Below are positions 1 through 7,254 of a stretch of 64,000 nucleotides of DNA, piece by piece (position 1 is the first letter of the stretch; the number at the start of each line of letters is the position of its first letter). The notes under the pieces were generated by a model that did no database searches, was not told where the DNA came from, and saw only the letters and a program-made list of their open reading frames with translations. The stretch spans positions 1 to 64,000 of the forward strand of contig NZ_JACIFF010000003.1 of the NCBI RefSeq assembly GCF_014197245.1. The letters run 5' to 3'. The position numbers and the translations under genes are program-made. Source of the stretch: Neolewinella aquimaris (GTDB lineage Bacteria; Bacteroidota; Bacteroidia; Chitinophagales; Saprospiraceae).

Positions 1-144
1 CGGCCCTGCCTTCTAGCGAAGGGCCGCCGTAACAATTTACACATTTGCCGCTAAAGAATGTGACCAGAAAAATGGACACTACAAACATAAAGGCGTTGAA
101 AAAGCTACCCACCGCTACACCGCAGGCAATCTGCGTTAAAAAAA

Positions 145-690
145 CTACCGCACCCGATCCGCATTCGCCTTCAGAAAGCCTTCCCAGCCCGAAAACTGCT
201 TGGCGCCGGGTACCGCGGAGCGATGCTGGTAGTAGTGGCACATGGCGGCACCGAGGGCGTCGGTCGCATCGGCGAGGTAGCGGCTGGTATCGAGGTCGAA
301 CTCATTTTCGAGCATGGCGGCCACCTGTTCCTTGCTGGCGTTGCCGTTGCCGGTGATGCTTTGCTTGATCTTGCGGGGGGCGTACTCGGTGACTTCAAGC
401 CCCTGACCGATGGCGGCGGCCATACATACGCCCTGGGCGCGGCCGAGCTTGAGCATGGATTGGGGGTTCTTGCCGAAGAAGGGGGCTTCGATCGACATGA
501 CCGTGGGTTTGTGGTCGCGAATCACCTGGGTGAGCCGGCGGTGGATGGTCTCCAGGCGGAGGGAATGGTCGCGGAACTGCGCCAGTTTGAGCACACCGAG
601 CTCAACGATGCGACGGCTGCGGGGATGTACCTCGACTACGGCAAACCCGAGTACCACGGTGCCGGGGTCGACACCGATAATCCGGTACAC
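145..690 (-). CDS. ruvC: Crossover junction endodeoxyribonuclease RuvC
   Basis: Holliday-junction resolvase that makes paired nicks in four-way junctions delivered by RuvAB during recombinational repair. The protein shows the RNase H-like RuvC pattern: a first acidic residue in IGVDPGT near the N-terminus, a second in SIEAPF, the basic stretch KQSITGNGNASKEQV, and the C-terminal acidic cluster in DATDALGAAMCH. Length (181 aa from the GTG at 690) is normal. A TTG at 720 would add ten residues. No ATG is available before the upstream in-frame stop, so the start is GTG or TTG. I prefer GTG because it leaves the usual short lead before the first motif. It is transcribed divergently from the membrane protein that follows. 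Confidence 0.95.
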   Translation of the reverse strand: MYRIIGVDPGTVVLGFAVVEVHPRSRRIVELGVLKLAQFRDHSLRLETIHRRLTQVIRDHKPTVMSIEAPFFGKNPQSMLKLGRAQGVCMAAAIGQGLEVTEYAPRKIKQSITGNGNASKEQVAAMLENEFDLDTSRYLADATDALGAAMCHYYQHRSAVPGAKQFSGWEGFLKANADRVR

Positions 691-923
691 GGCCGGTTCG
701 GGAGAGGATTTAGCGCCCAATTCAAAAAATGTTAGAGTGAGTAATTACGAAAAGAGGCAACCGTTTGCCGTAGTCGGAGATACAATACGTGAACGCAAGG
801 TAACGGGAAAATAACGTGGCCAACAAATTTTTTGGATAAGGCCCGGGTGAAAACTATTTGGAGCTTATTCGAATCTGAAGTTTGCAAGCGGGTGCTTCTG
901 GGCCGGAGAAGTACCTTCGCCAC

Positions 924-1883
924 ATGCTCCGCTCCGCCTACACCAGGTGGCTGCTGCGACTGCTCGGCGCCGTCGTGCTGGTCGCCTTCGTTTACCAGTT
1001 CGTCCGGGTGGGGGAACGGCTCGACTGGGCGGAATTCGTAAGTGCACTGGGCCGACCGGGCAACTGGCGCTACGTGGCCCTCGCCGTAGCCCTCATGCCC
1101 CTAAATTGGCTGCTGGAGGCCAAGAAATGGCAACTTCTACTACAACCCTTCGCACCCTGGTCGTACGGCAAGGTGCTGCGGGCCACCCTGGCCGGGGTGA
1201 GTGTGAGCGCCGCTACGCCCAATCGAATTGGAGAAATTGGTGGACGGCTACTGATAGCCCGTCGCTCCGAATGGTCGGCGGTGGTGGCATCCTCCCTGCT
1301 GGGCGGACTTTGCCAGTGGGTGGCCTTCTTACTCGTCGCCTGGCCGGCCCTGGTATTTACGGTGTTCACCCTGCCGGGCATCGCACAAGACTGGCCTTCC
1401 CCGTTCTGGCTGCTGCCGCTCGGTCCACTGGTGATCCTCATTGCGGGCCTGGGGGGGAAGCCGTTGTTGCTGTGGGTTGTAGACTGGACCGCACGTCGGT
1501 TTAGTCGGGATGTGAGCGAGCTGCGGGCTTCGTTGTCCGGCATTCCGTTCGGGCTTATGCTGGCGGGGAGTGGATACGCTTGTCTGCGATTTGTCGTCTA
1601 CTGTACACAGCTTTATCTGCTCCTCTGGTTTTTCGGGCTGGAGTTGCCGTTGGTAAGTGGGCTGGCGGGCATCGCGGCCATCTATTTGGTGCAGGCGGGG
1701 GTGCCAATGCCCCCGGGACTCAATTTCGTCACCCGCACCGAACTCGGATTATTACTGTGGAGTGCGGACGCGGAAGCGGCGATTGCGGTACTAGCAGCAT
1801 ATACCGCCCTTTTCAGCGTTAACGTATTACTGCCATCCCTCCCTGGTTACTGGTTCATTATCAGAAAAAACAAAACCCCATGA
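924..1883 (+). CDS. Lysylphosphatidylglycerol synthase TM-domain (flippase-like, UPF0104) membrane protein
   Basis: Integral membrane protein of about 319 aa with hydrophobic segments from the first 20 residues to the C-terminus. It resembles the transmembrane domain of lysyl-PG synthases (the YbhN/UPF0104 group), with the conserved region around ATPNRIGEIGGR after the third helix. The soluble aminoacyl-transfer domain is absent, so lipid aminoacylation is not implied. Family members are thought to move lipids or lipid-linked substrates. I use the ATG at 924, preceded by a GGAGAA stretch, rather than an upstream TTG at 882. The stop overlaps the next start (ATGA), so the two genes are probably co-translated. 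Confidence 0.8.
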   Translation: MLRSAYTRWLLRLLGAVVLVAFVYQFVRVGERLDWAEFVSALGRPGNWRYVALAVALMPLNWLLEAKKWQLLLQPFAPWSYGKVLRATLAGVSVSAATPNRIGEIGGRLLIARRSEWSAVVASSLLGGLCQWVAFLLVAWPALVFTVFTLPGIAQDWPSPFWLLPLGPLVILIAGLGGKPLLLWVVDWTARRFSRDVSELRASLSGIPFGLMLAGSGYACLRFVVYCTQLYLLLWFFGLELPLVSGLAGIAAIYLVQAGVPMPPGLNFVTRTELGLLLWSADAEAAIAVLAAYTALFSVNVLLPSLPGYWFIIRKNKTP

Positions 1884-2740
1884 ATTCCCTCCTCCTGAAG
1901 TGCACTGCCCTGCTCCTGCTCCTGTTCTCGGGGAGTGGTGCCACCGACGTTGCTTCTCAGGGAATTCCCGCTGCACCCGCGTCCCCGCCCGTTGCCGACG
2001 TATGTTCCATTGAAAACAACGCCTTCCAGTCGGGCGAGAAAATCGTGTACAAGCTCTACTACAACTGGAACTTCGTGTGGCTCGCCGCCGGCGAAGTGAC
2101 CTTCAAAGTGCACGACTTGCCCGACCAGTACCGGGTGACCGTGCGCGGCCGGACCTACCCCAGCTATGAATGGTTTTACAAGGTGACCGACAACTACGAG
2201 AGCTACCTCGACAAGGAAACCCTGCTTCCGAAAATTCACATCAAGGACATCCACGAAGGCGGCTACCAGCGGTACGACCGCACGACCTTTTACCAGGACG
2301 AACAGCGCATCGTGAGCTACCGCGGCCGGACCCGCAACGACACCAAGCCGAAGTACATGGATGTCGATCCCTGTATGCACGACCTGATTTCGATCGTCTA
2401 CTTCGCGCGCAACCTCGATTACCAGCGGCTGCGGAAAAACGACGAGATCCCGATCAAGATCGTCATGGACCAGGAGATGCACCCCCTGAAGATCCGCTAC
2501 CTCGGTCCGGAGGAAAACGTAAAAATAAAGGGGAGCGGGCGCTACAATACCCTTCGGTTCAGTCCACAACTCATCACCGGCGAGTTGTTTAAGGAGGGGG
2601 ACGAGATGAAGATCTACGTCAGCGACGACAAAAACCGCATTCCCCTGATGATCGAATCGCCGGTATCGGTGGGCAGCGTAAAGGCCGTACTGCAATCCTA
2701 TAATGGCCTGCGCTACCCCATGACGGCCAAAATAGAATGA
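1880..2740 (+). CDS. DUF3108 domain-containing exported protein
   Basis: A 286-aa protein with an N-terminal signal peptide (hydrophobic residues 4-22) followed by one DUF3108 domain: a gekivYKLYYNWNFVWLAAGE-like opening near residue 50, then beta-rich sequence with K/D/Y-rich strands and a C-terminal PLMIESPVSVGSV stretch. The family is periplasmic or outer-membrane associated and has no established biochemical role. It overlaps the preceding membrane-protein gene by four bases and sits one base before the DUF4230 gene. The three genes therefore look like one transcription unit, perhaps for envelope maintenance. The domain call is from sequence pattern; the role is unknown. Confidence 0.78.
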   Translation: MNSLLLKCTALLLLLFSGSGATDVASQGIPAAPASPPVADVCSIENNAFQSGEKIVYKLYYNWNFVWLAAGEVTFKVHDLPDQYRVTVRGRTYPSYEWFYKVTDNYESYLDKETLLPKIHIKDIHEGGYQRYDRTTFYQDEQRIVSYRGRTRNDTKPKYMDVDPCMHDLISIVYFARNLDYQRLRKNDEIPIKIVMDQEMHPLKIRYLGPEENVKIKGSGRYNTLRFSPQLITGELFKEGDEMKIYVSDDKNRIPLMIESPVSVGSVKAVLQSYNGLRYPMTAKIE

Positions 2741-2741
2741 C

Positions 2742-3362
2742 ATGAGCCGCATACTCCTTACCCTGCTGGTCGCCGTTCTGGCCTTCTTCCTCGGCATCGC
2801 CGCCTTCTCCGCCTGGCAGTCGCGGCAGCAGGACCAGTTGGTGCACGAGGAGGCTACCCTGCTGCTCGAGCGCGTGCGCAACGTAATGAAACTGGTGACG
2901 GTGGAAGGCGACGTAAGCGAGCTTTTTTCTTCGACCTCTTCCCGCAACGTCACCCTTTATTTGCCCCTCCCCTCGAAGTTTTCCTTCAACAAAAAGGCGA
3001 CCGTGGAGGTACGCGGGACGGTATTGGTGGGCTATGACCTGGAGCAGCTCGACATCAGCATCGACCCCGATCGCCGCACCCTTACGGTGAGAAACCTACC
3101 GGAGCCCGAGATACTGGCCATCGACCACGAACTGATCTACCGCGACCTCAACGAGAGCTGGTTCAACACCTTCAGCGCGGAAGATTACAGCCGCCTCAAC
3201 CAGCGCGCCAAGGAGCGCCTGCGGGACGAAGCTCTGAGTAGCGAACTAATGGCGCGGGCGCGGGAGCAGGGCAATTCCGTCCTGGAGGGCATTGCTTATT
3301 TGGCACGCAGCGCGGGGTATGAACTGGTGGTGGAGCCGGCCGAGGCTACTCCTTCAGGGTAA
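2742..3362 (+). CDS. DUF4230 domain-containing membrane-anchored protein
   Basis: A 206-aa protein with one N-terminal hydrophobic helix (about residues 4-25) and an extracytoplasmic domain of the DUF4230 type: a helix rich in ERVRNVMKLVTVEGDVSEL, a beta segment carrying ATVEVRGTVLVGYDLEQLDI, then DRRTLTVRNLPEPEIL and a long helical tail. Function in this family is unknown. It follows the DUF3108 gene by a single base. Its last 17 bases overlap the tail of the oppositely transcribed plug-lipoprotein gene, so the two transcripts converge and would be antisense to each other at their ends. Confidence 0.8.
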   Translation: MSRILLTLLVAVLAFFLGIAAFSAWQSRQQDQLVHEEATLLLERVRNVMKLVTVEGDVSELFSSTSSRNVTLYLPLPSKFSFNKKATVEVRGTVLVGYDLEQLDISIDPDRRTLTVRNLPEPEILAIDHELIYRDLNESWFNTFSAEDYSRLNQRAKERLRDEALSSELMARAREQGNSVLEGIAYLARSAGYELVVEPAEATPSG

Positions 3363-3780
3363 ATTCAATGACGCCATTGCCGCCCTGTAGTCCGTACAGG
3401 TTGGTGTCGCTCAGGTTTTTGAGTACCCTTACCCGGGCGATCTCGTTGATGTCGATCGTGTTGTACAGGGAGGCGAAGCTGTTGCCCAGGATGGTGCCGT
3501 TCACGACGAACAGGGGGGTGGAATCGGAACTGAAGTTGATGTCTCCCCTGACGCGGACGGTCGCGGTAGGACCGCTTCCCTGCACCGAGACGCCCGATAC
3601 TTTGCGCAAGTAAGAAGTTAGGTCAATCCCCGAAGTGGCGTCGACCTCGACCGATGAGGAACCCCGGGAGCTGCGCATCGCGTTTTCCACCCGCTTGGCG
3701 TCCGTCACTTCCCGGGGAGCGTTGCAGGAAACTACCACGAGCAGCAGCAGTACGAGCGTGCTGAGTATTGACTTAGGCAT
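3346..3780 (-). CDS. Small lipoprotein consisting of a TonB-receptor plug-like domain only
   Basis: A 144-aa protein with a lipoprotein signal (LLVVVSC, modified Cys at residue 19 from the ATG at 3780; an ATG at 3798 would add six residues). A single plug-like domain follows: SYLRKVSGVSVQGSGPTATVRVRGDINFSS-type sequence, then PLFVVNGTILGNSF, a segment resembling NPSDIESIEVLKD (IDINEIARVRVLKN), and YGLQGGNGVIEFTLK. These match the plug of SusC/RagA receptors, but no barrel follows. Such free plugs occur in Bacteroidota without a firmly known role. Possible roles are interaction with TonB, or a partner for a receptor elsewhere. It is divergent from the fructan regulator, so shared control is possible but unproven. 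Confidence 0.72.
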   Translation of the reverse strand: MPKSILSTLVLLLLVVVSCNAPREVTDAKRVENAMRSSRGSSSVEVDATSGIDLTSYLRKVSGVSVQGSGPTATVRVRGDINFSSDSTPLFVVNGTILGNSFASLYNTIDINEIARVRVLKNLSDTNLYGLQGGNGVIEFTLKE

Positions 3781-3922
3781 AATGGTAGTTGTGGTCATTA
3801 AATGATGAATGAATAAAGGTAGGGCTTCCCCGCACGGGCCGGGAGGGGCGGTACGGAAGGTAGCCTACATACCGTGACTTTTTTGCTTTGTAGATTGCAA
3901 GCTCCCCCATCGCCCTCCCCGT

Positions 3923-5608
3923 ATGCAATGGAACACTACGACGCCGGTACGCTACCTGTGGCTGATGCTGGTTTCCAGTATGTTCAGCTGTGGGTTGCCG
4001 TCGGGCCCGACCCCGCTACCGGGAGTCACCACCATCGGATTCTCCCAGTGCTGCGATGATGCCTGGCGGGACGTGATGAACCGGGAGGTAGATCGCGAAG
4101 TCGGTCTCCACCCGGAGCTGGCGGTGATTCGGCGGGTAGCGCACAGTGACAACGAAGAGCAAATACGTCACATCGAGGAACTGATCGACCTGGGGGTCGA
4201 TGCGTTGCTGGTATCACCCAACGAAACCGAATCCCTGTCTCCGGTCCTGGAACGTGCCTACAAAAGCGGTATTCCGGTGGTGCTCATCGATCGGAAGATC
4301 GAATCCAACCTCTATACGGCCTACATCGGGGCGGATAATTATGCGATAGGGTTCACGGCGGGACAGTACCTGGCCGGAATCTTTCCGGAGGGGGGAGACA
4401 TACTGACCATCGAGTTACCCCAATTAATCTCCCCCGGCTCCGAACGCGCCCGCGGATTCGCCGACGCCATCGCCCTCGCCCCGGGGCTGCGGGTGGTGGC
4501 AACCATCGAGGAGACTGATCTGACCGTCACGGAAGCCATGCTGCGCGACTCCCTGGAGGCGTACCCAGAACTGGACATCGTGTTCGGCCATACGGACCTT
4601 CTGGCCGAGCGCGCGCACGCTATTGCGAGTGACCTGAATCGTGCGGAATCATTGTTCTTCGTCGGCATCGACGGGATCCCCGGCACCGGCCGCGGCATCG
4701 AAGCGGTGGAGGATGGTATTCTGGACGCCTCCATTCTTTATCCGACGGGGGGCGACGAGGCGATTCGGCTGCTGCTCGCGATACTGAACGACCTGCCGTA
4801 CCAGAAGGAGAATACCCTGGAAACAATCGTCATCGACTCGACGAACGCTAGCATCCTGCACAATCAAATGAAGCGGGTAGACAAATTGCAGGATACGGTA
4901 GATGAGGAGATGGGCAGGCTGGAATCCCTCCGCGTGATTTACCAACACCAGCGGCTGTTCATCACTGCGCTGCTGGTCATGTTACTCATTAGCCTGGCAC
5001 TGGCGGTTTCCCTGTTCCGTTCCCTGCGGTCGAAGCAAGCTGCCCTCAGCAGTGTACGCGAGAAGAACCGAGTGATCCTGGAAAACGAACGGCAACTCCA
5101 CAATCTGGCGGATCAGTTGGCCGAAGCGGACGAGGATGCCTTTACCGAAGATAAACCCTTCGACGTACAGGTATTTATCGCACGTATCAACGCCCTGTTA
5201 AAGGACAGGCGGGAGGGCAGGGACAATGCTTCAGGGGATATCCCCGGCCCGGTGGAGGAGGAGGATTTGCTCGATCCGGAGGATCGTGAATTCATCCAGC
5301 GCTTCGTGGCGGCGGTCGAAGCCCACTACCCCGATTCGGGGTTCAAGGCGACGGACCTCTGTCGGGAACTCGGCCTCTCCCGCTCCCAACTCTACCGGAA
5401 GGTAAAGGCCCTGTTTCACGAGGGGGTGACGAGCTACGTCGAGCGGGTGCGGCTGGACCGGGCGGCTGAGCTGCTCCGGACAACCGATACGCCGGTGTCG
5501 GAAGTCGCCTACGCGGTCGGCTATTCCACTCCCGAATACTTCACGAAGGTGTTCAAGGCAAGATTTAACGATCCACCGTCACGGTACCGGGAAGAATTTC
5601 GTGCTTAA
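3923..5608 (+). CDS. Membrane-spanning one-component regulator: periplasmic sugar-binding domain, TM helix, AraC DNA-binding domain
   Basis: A 561-aa regulator. Residues 1-23 are a signal or lipoprotein-like segment (MFSC). About 35-310 is a type I periplasmic-binding (LacI/RbsB-like) domain, with SPNETESLSPVL, VVLIDRKI and FFVGIDG motifs. About 317-345 is helical, 346-366 is a transmembrane helix, and 367-400 is coiled-coil-like. About 455-561 is an AraC-type double helix-turn-helix (LSRSQLYRKVKAL, VSEVAYAVGYSTPEYFTKVFK). Residues 401-428 (DAFTEDKPFDVQVFIARINALL) resemble the final part of a response-regulator receiver, including a KPFD motif. No histidine-kinase core is present. In Bacteroides the levan locus uses a full hybrid kinase with a similar fructose-binding sensor. 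Here the role is inferred from the adjacent fructan genes: binding fructose outside and switching on the locus. Confidence 0.85.
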   Translation: MQWNTTTPVRYLWLMLVSSMFSCGLPSGPTPLPGVTTIGFSQCCDDAWRDVMNREVDREVGLHPELAVIRRVAHSDNEEQIRHIEELIDLGVDALLVSPNETESLSPVLERAYKSGIPVVLIDRKIESNLYTAYIGADNYAIGFTAGQYLAGIFPEGGDILTIELPQLISPGSERARGFADAIALAPGLRVVATIEETDLTVTEAMLRDSLEAYPELDIVFGHTDLLAERAHAIASDLNRAESLFFVGIDGIPGTGRGIEAVEDGILDASILYPTGGDEAIRLLLAILNDLPYQKENTLETIVIDSTNASILHNQMKRVDKLQDTVDEEMGRLESLRVIYQHQRLFITALLVMLLISLALAVSLFRSLRSKQAALSSVREKNRVILENERQLHNLADQLAEADEDAFTEDKPFDVQVFIARINALLKDRREGRDNASGDIPGPVEEEDLLDPEDREFIQRFVAAVEAHYPDSGFKATDLCRELGLSRSQLYRKVKALFHEGVTSYVERVRLDRAAELLRTTDTPVSEVAYAVGYSTPEYFTKVFKARFNDPPSRYREEFRA

Positions 5609-5818
5609 CCCCATAAATATGGTGACCATTTGCCTGCTATGGGTGCGGTAAATCTATAAAATTGTCCCACCCCCCAAACTTATTGCACCGTAAACAGCTG
5701 ACAATCAATTTTTTAAGTTAGCGCATAAATTGGGATGATATTCCAAGCACCTTGGCACGGATGTACCCGGTATATCGGTTAGGTGAATTTCATATTTGCA
5801 GTAGTATAAGTCGACTAC
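5609..5818 (+). promoter_or_regulatory. Probable control region of the fructan operon
   Basis: This 210-bp gap separates the regulator from the sugar-porter gene and is the only sizeable gap before the operon. It is A+T-richer than its surroundings. It holds an 11-bp palindrome ATGGTGACCAT (5619-5629), and CGGTAAA (5646-5652) and CCGTAAA (5688-5694) 42 bp apart, a spacing close to four helical turns. CATATTTG (5791-5798) is one mismatch from the Bacteroidota -7 element TAnnTTTG, but I find no good -33 partner at the right distance. Operator and promoter assignments are tentative. Confidence 0.3.
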
Positions 5819-7156
5819 GTGCAAAATAGCAAAATATTATTCTGGTCCATCACGGTGGCCCTGGCCGGTTTCCTCTTCGGATTCGATACCGTGGTGATAT
5901 CGGGGGCGGATCTTTCCCTGCAGGCCCTGTGGCAGCAGGGGGAGATGTTTCACGGTTTTGTGATTATGGCGTCGGCTCTGTGGGGCACCGTTGTTGGCGC
6001 ATTGTCCGGCGGGATACCGACGGAACGGTTGGGGCGAAAAATGACCCTTATCCTGGTCGGTATATTCTATCTCGTTTCCGCGCTGGGTTCCGCGCTGGCC
6101 GGAGATCCCTGGGTGTTTGCGGCTTTTCGCTTCGTGGGGGGCATCGGGGTGGGGGTGAGTACGATTGCCGCGCCAGCGTACATTTCCGAGATCGCTCCCG
6201 CCCGCAATCGCGGTAAGCTTGTCGCGCTCTACCAGTTTAATATTGTCTTTGGCATACTGGTCGCCTTCCTCTCTAATTACCTCCTGAGTGACCTGGGCGA
6301 GCACGCCTGGCGGTGGATGATCGGGGTGGAGGCCATACCCGCCTTCGTCTATACGGTGATGGTCTTCGGGGTCCCCCAGTCTCCGCGCTGGCTGATGATT
6401 TACCGCAACGACCGCGCGGGGGCGGAAAGGGTCCTGCAGTTGATCGATCCGGGCGGGGACGCAGGAGCAATGGTGGAGGAGATAAGCCGTGATAACGGAG
6501 CAGCGGACCATTCGGAGACCATATTCGATCCAACGTATCGCTATCCGCTGATGCTGGCCTTCCTGCTGGCCTTCTTTAATCAGTTTTCGGGCATCAATGC
6601 CTTTCTGTACTACGCCCCCCGCATTTTTTCCGAGGCGGGGCTGGAGGAGAGTTCGGCACTGCTCAGTAGCATCGGCATCGGGGCGGTGAACCTGGTTTTC
6701 ACCCTCATCGGACTTTCGCTGATCGACCGGCTGGGACGCCGGCAGCTGATGTACATCGGGTCGGTTGGATACATCGTCTCGCTGAGTCTGGTCGCGCTGG
6801 CCTTTGCCCTGCAGTGGCAGGGGTGGTACGTTCCGCTCTTCCTCTTCGTATTCATTGCCGCTCACGCGATCGGTCAGGGTACCGTGATCTGGGTCTTCCT
6901 GAGCGAGATCTTTCCCAATCACCTGCGGGCGAGCGGCACCTCCTTCGGCACCTCGGTGCACTGGATACTGGCCGCGATCATTCCTTCCCTCGTGCCGGTA
7001 CTGTTTACCGCCATCGGCACCGCGCCGGTGTTCGCCTTCTTCGCCCTCATGATGGTCCTCCAACTGCTGTTCGTCTGGCGGCTGATGCCCGAGACGAAGG
7101 GCGTCCCGCTGGAGGAGCTCGATCTCGTCATGCCAAACCTTCAAGCTGTTCGCTGA
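5819..7156 (+). CDS. MFS sugar porter, probable fructose importer
   Basis: A 445-aa inner-membrane transporter of the major facilitator sugar-porter family (XylE/GLUT-like, 12 helices). Family signatures are visible: the loop 2-3 motif ERLGRK, an R-x-G-x-G region RFVGGIGVGVSTIAAPAYISE followed by APARNRGK, PQSPRWL after helix 6, FNQFSGINAFLYYAP in helix 7, DRLGRR in loop 8-9, and PETKG at the end of the barrel. The start is GTG. As first gene of the fructan operon it would import the hexose released in the periplasm, most likely fructose; substrate is inferred from context. No fructokinase gene is in this window. Confidence 0.88.
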   Translation: MQNSKILFWSITVALAGFLFGFDTVVISGADLSLQALWQQGEMFHGFVIMASALWGTVVGALSGGIPTERLGRKMTLILVGIFYLVSALGSALAGDPWVFAAFRFVGGIGVGVSTIAAPAYISEIAPARNRGKLVALYQFNIVFGILVAFLSNYLLSDLGEHAWRWMIGVEAIPAFVYTVMVFGVPQSPRWLMIYRNDRAGAERVLQLIDPGGDAGAMVEEISRDNGAADHSETIFDPTYRYPLMLAFLLAFFNQFSGINAFLYYAPRIFSEAGLEESSALLSSIGIGAVNLVFTLIGLSLIDRLGRRQLMYIGSVGYIVSLSLVALAFALQWQGWYVPLFLFVFIAAHAIGQGTVIWVFLSEIFPNHLRASGTSFGTSVHWILAAIIPSLVPVLFTAIGTAPVFAFFALMMVLQLLFVWRLMPETKGVPLEELDLVMPNLQAVR

Positions 7157-7164
7157 TGAACCCC

Positions 7165-7181
7165 GCACCTGCGCACCCGCC
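7165..7181 (-). repeat. Dispersed 17-bp stop-proximal repeat, copy 1
   Basis: Read on the minus strand this is GGCGGGTGCGCAGGTGC, matching the window consensus GGCGGGNNCGCAGGWGC. It begins nine bases after the stop codon of the sugar-porter gene. Four other copies lie directly after other stop codons. Confidence 0.6.
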
Positions 7182-7254
7182 CTCTCTCCACCCCGCAAGG
7201 CCCTTACTGTTAGCGGGCGCGCTCCATTCACTTATCAACTAAATCACTTATGCT

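Noticed and set aside
1-26. Inverted repeat CGGCCCT/AGGGCCG at the left edge
   Set aside because: The T run needed for a terminator is missing and the upstream gene is outside the window, so a function cannot be stated.
223-735. Plus-strand frame opposite ruvC
   Set aside because: Antisense shadow of a well-supported ruvC; no recognisable domain.
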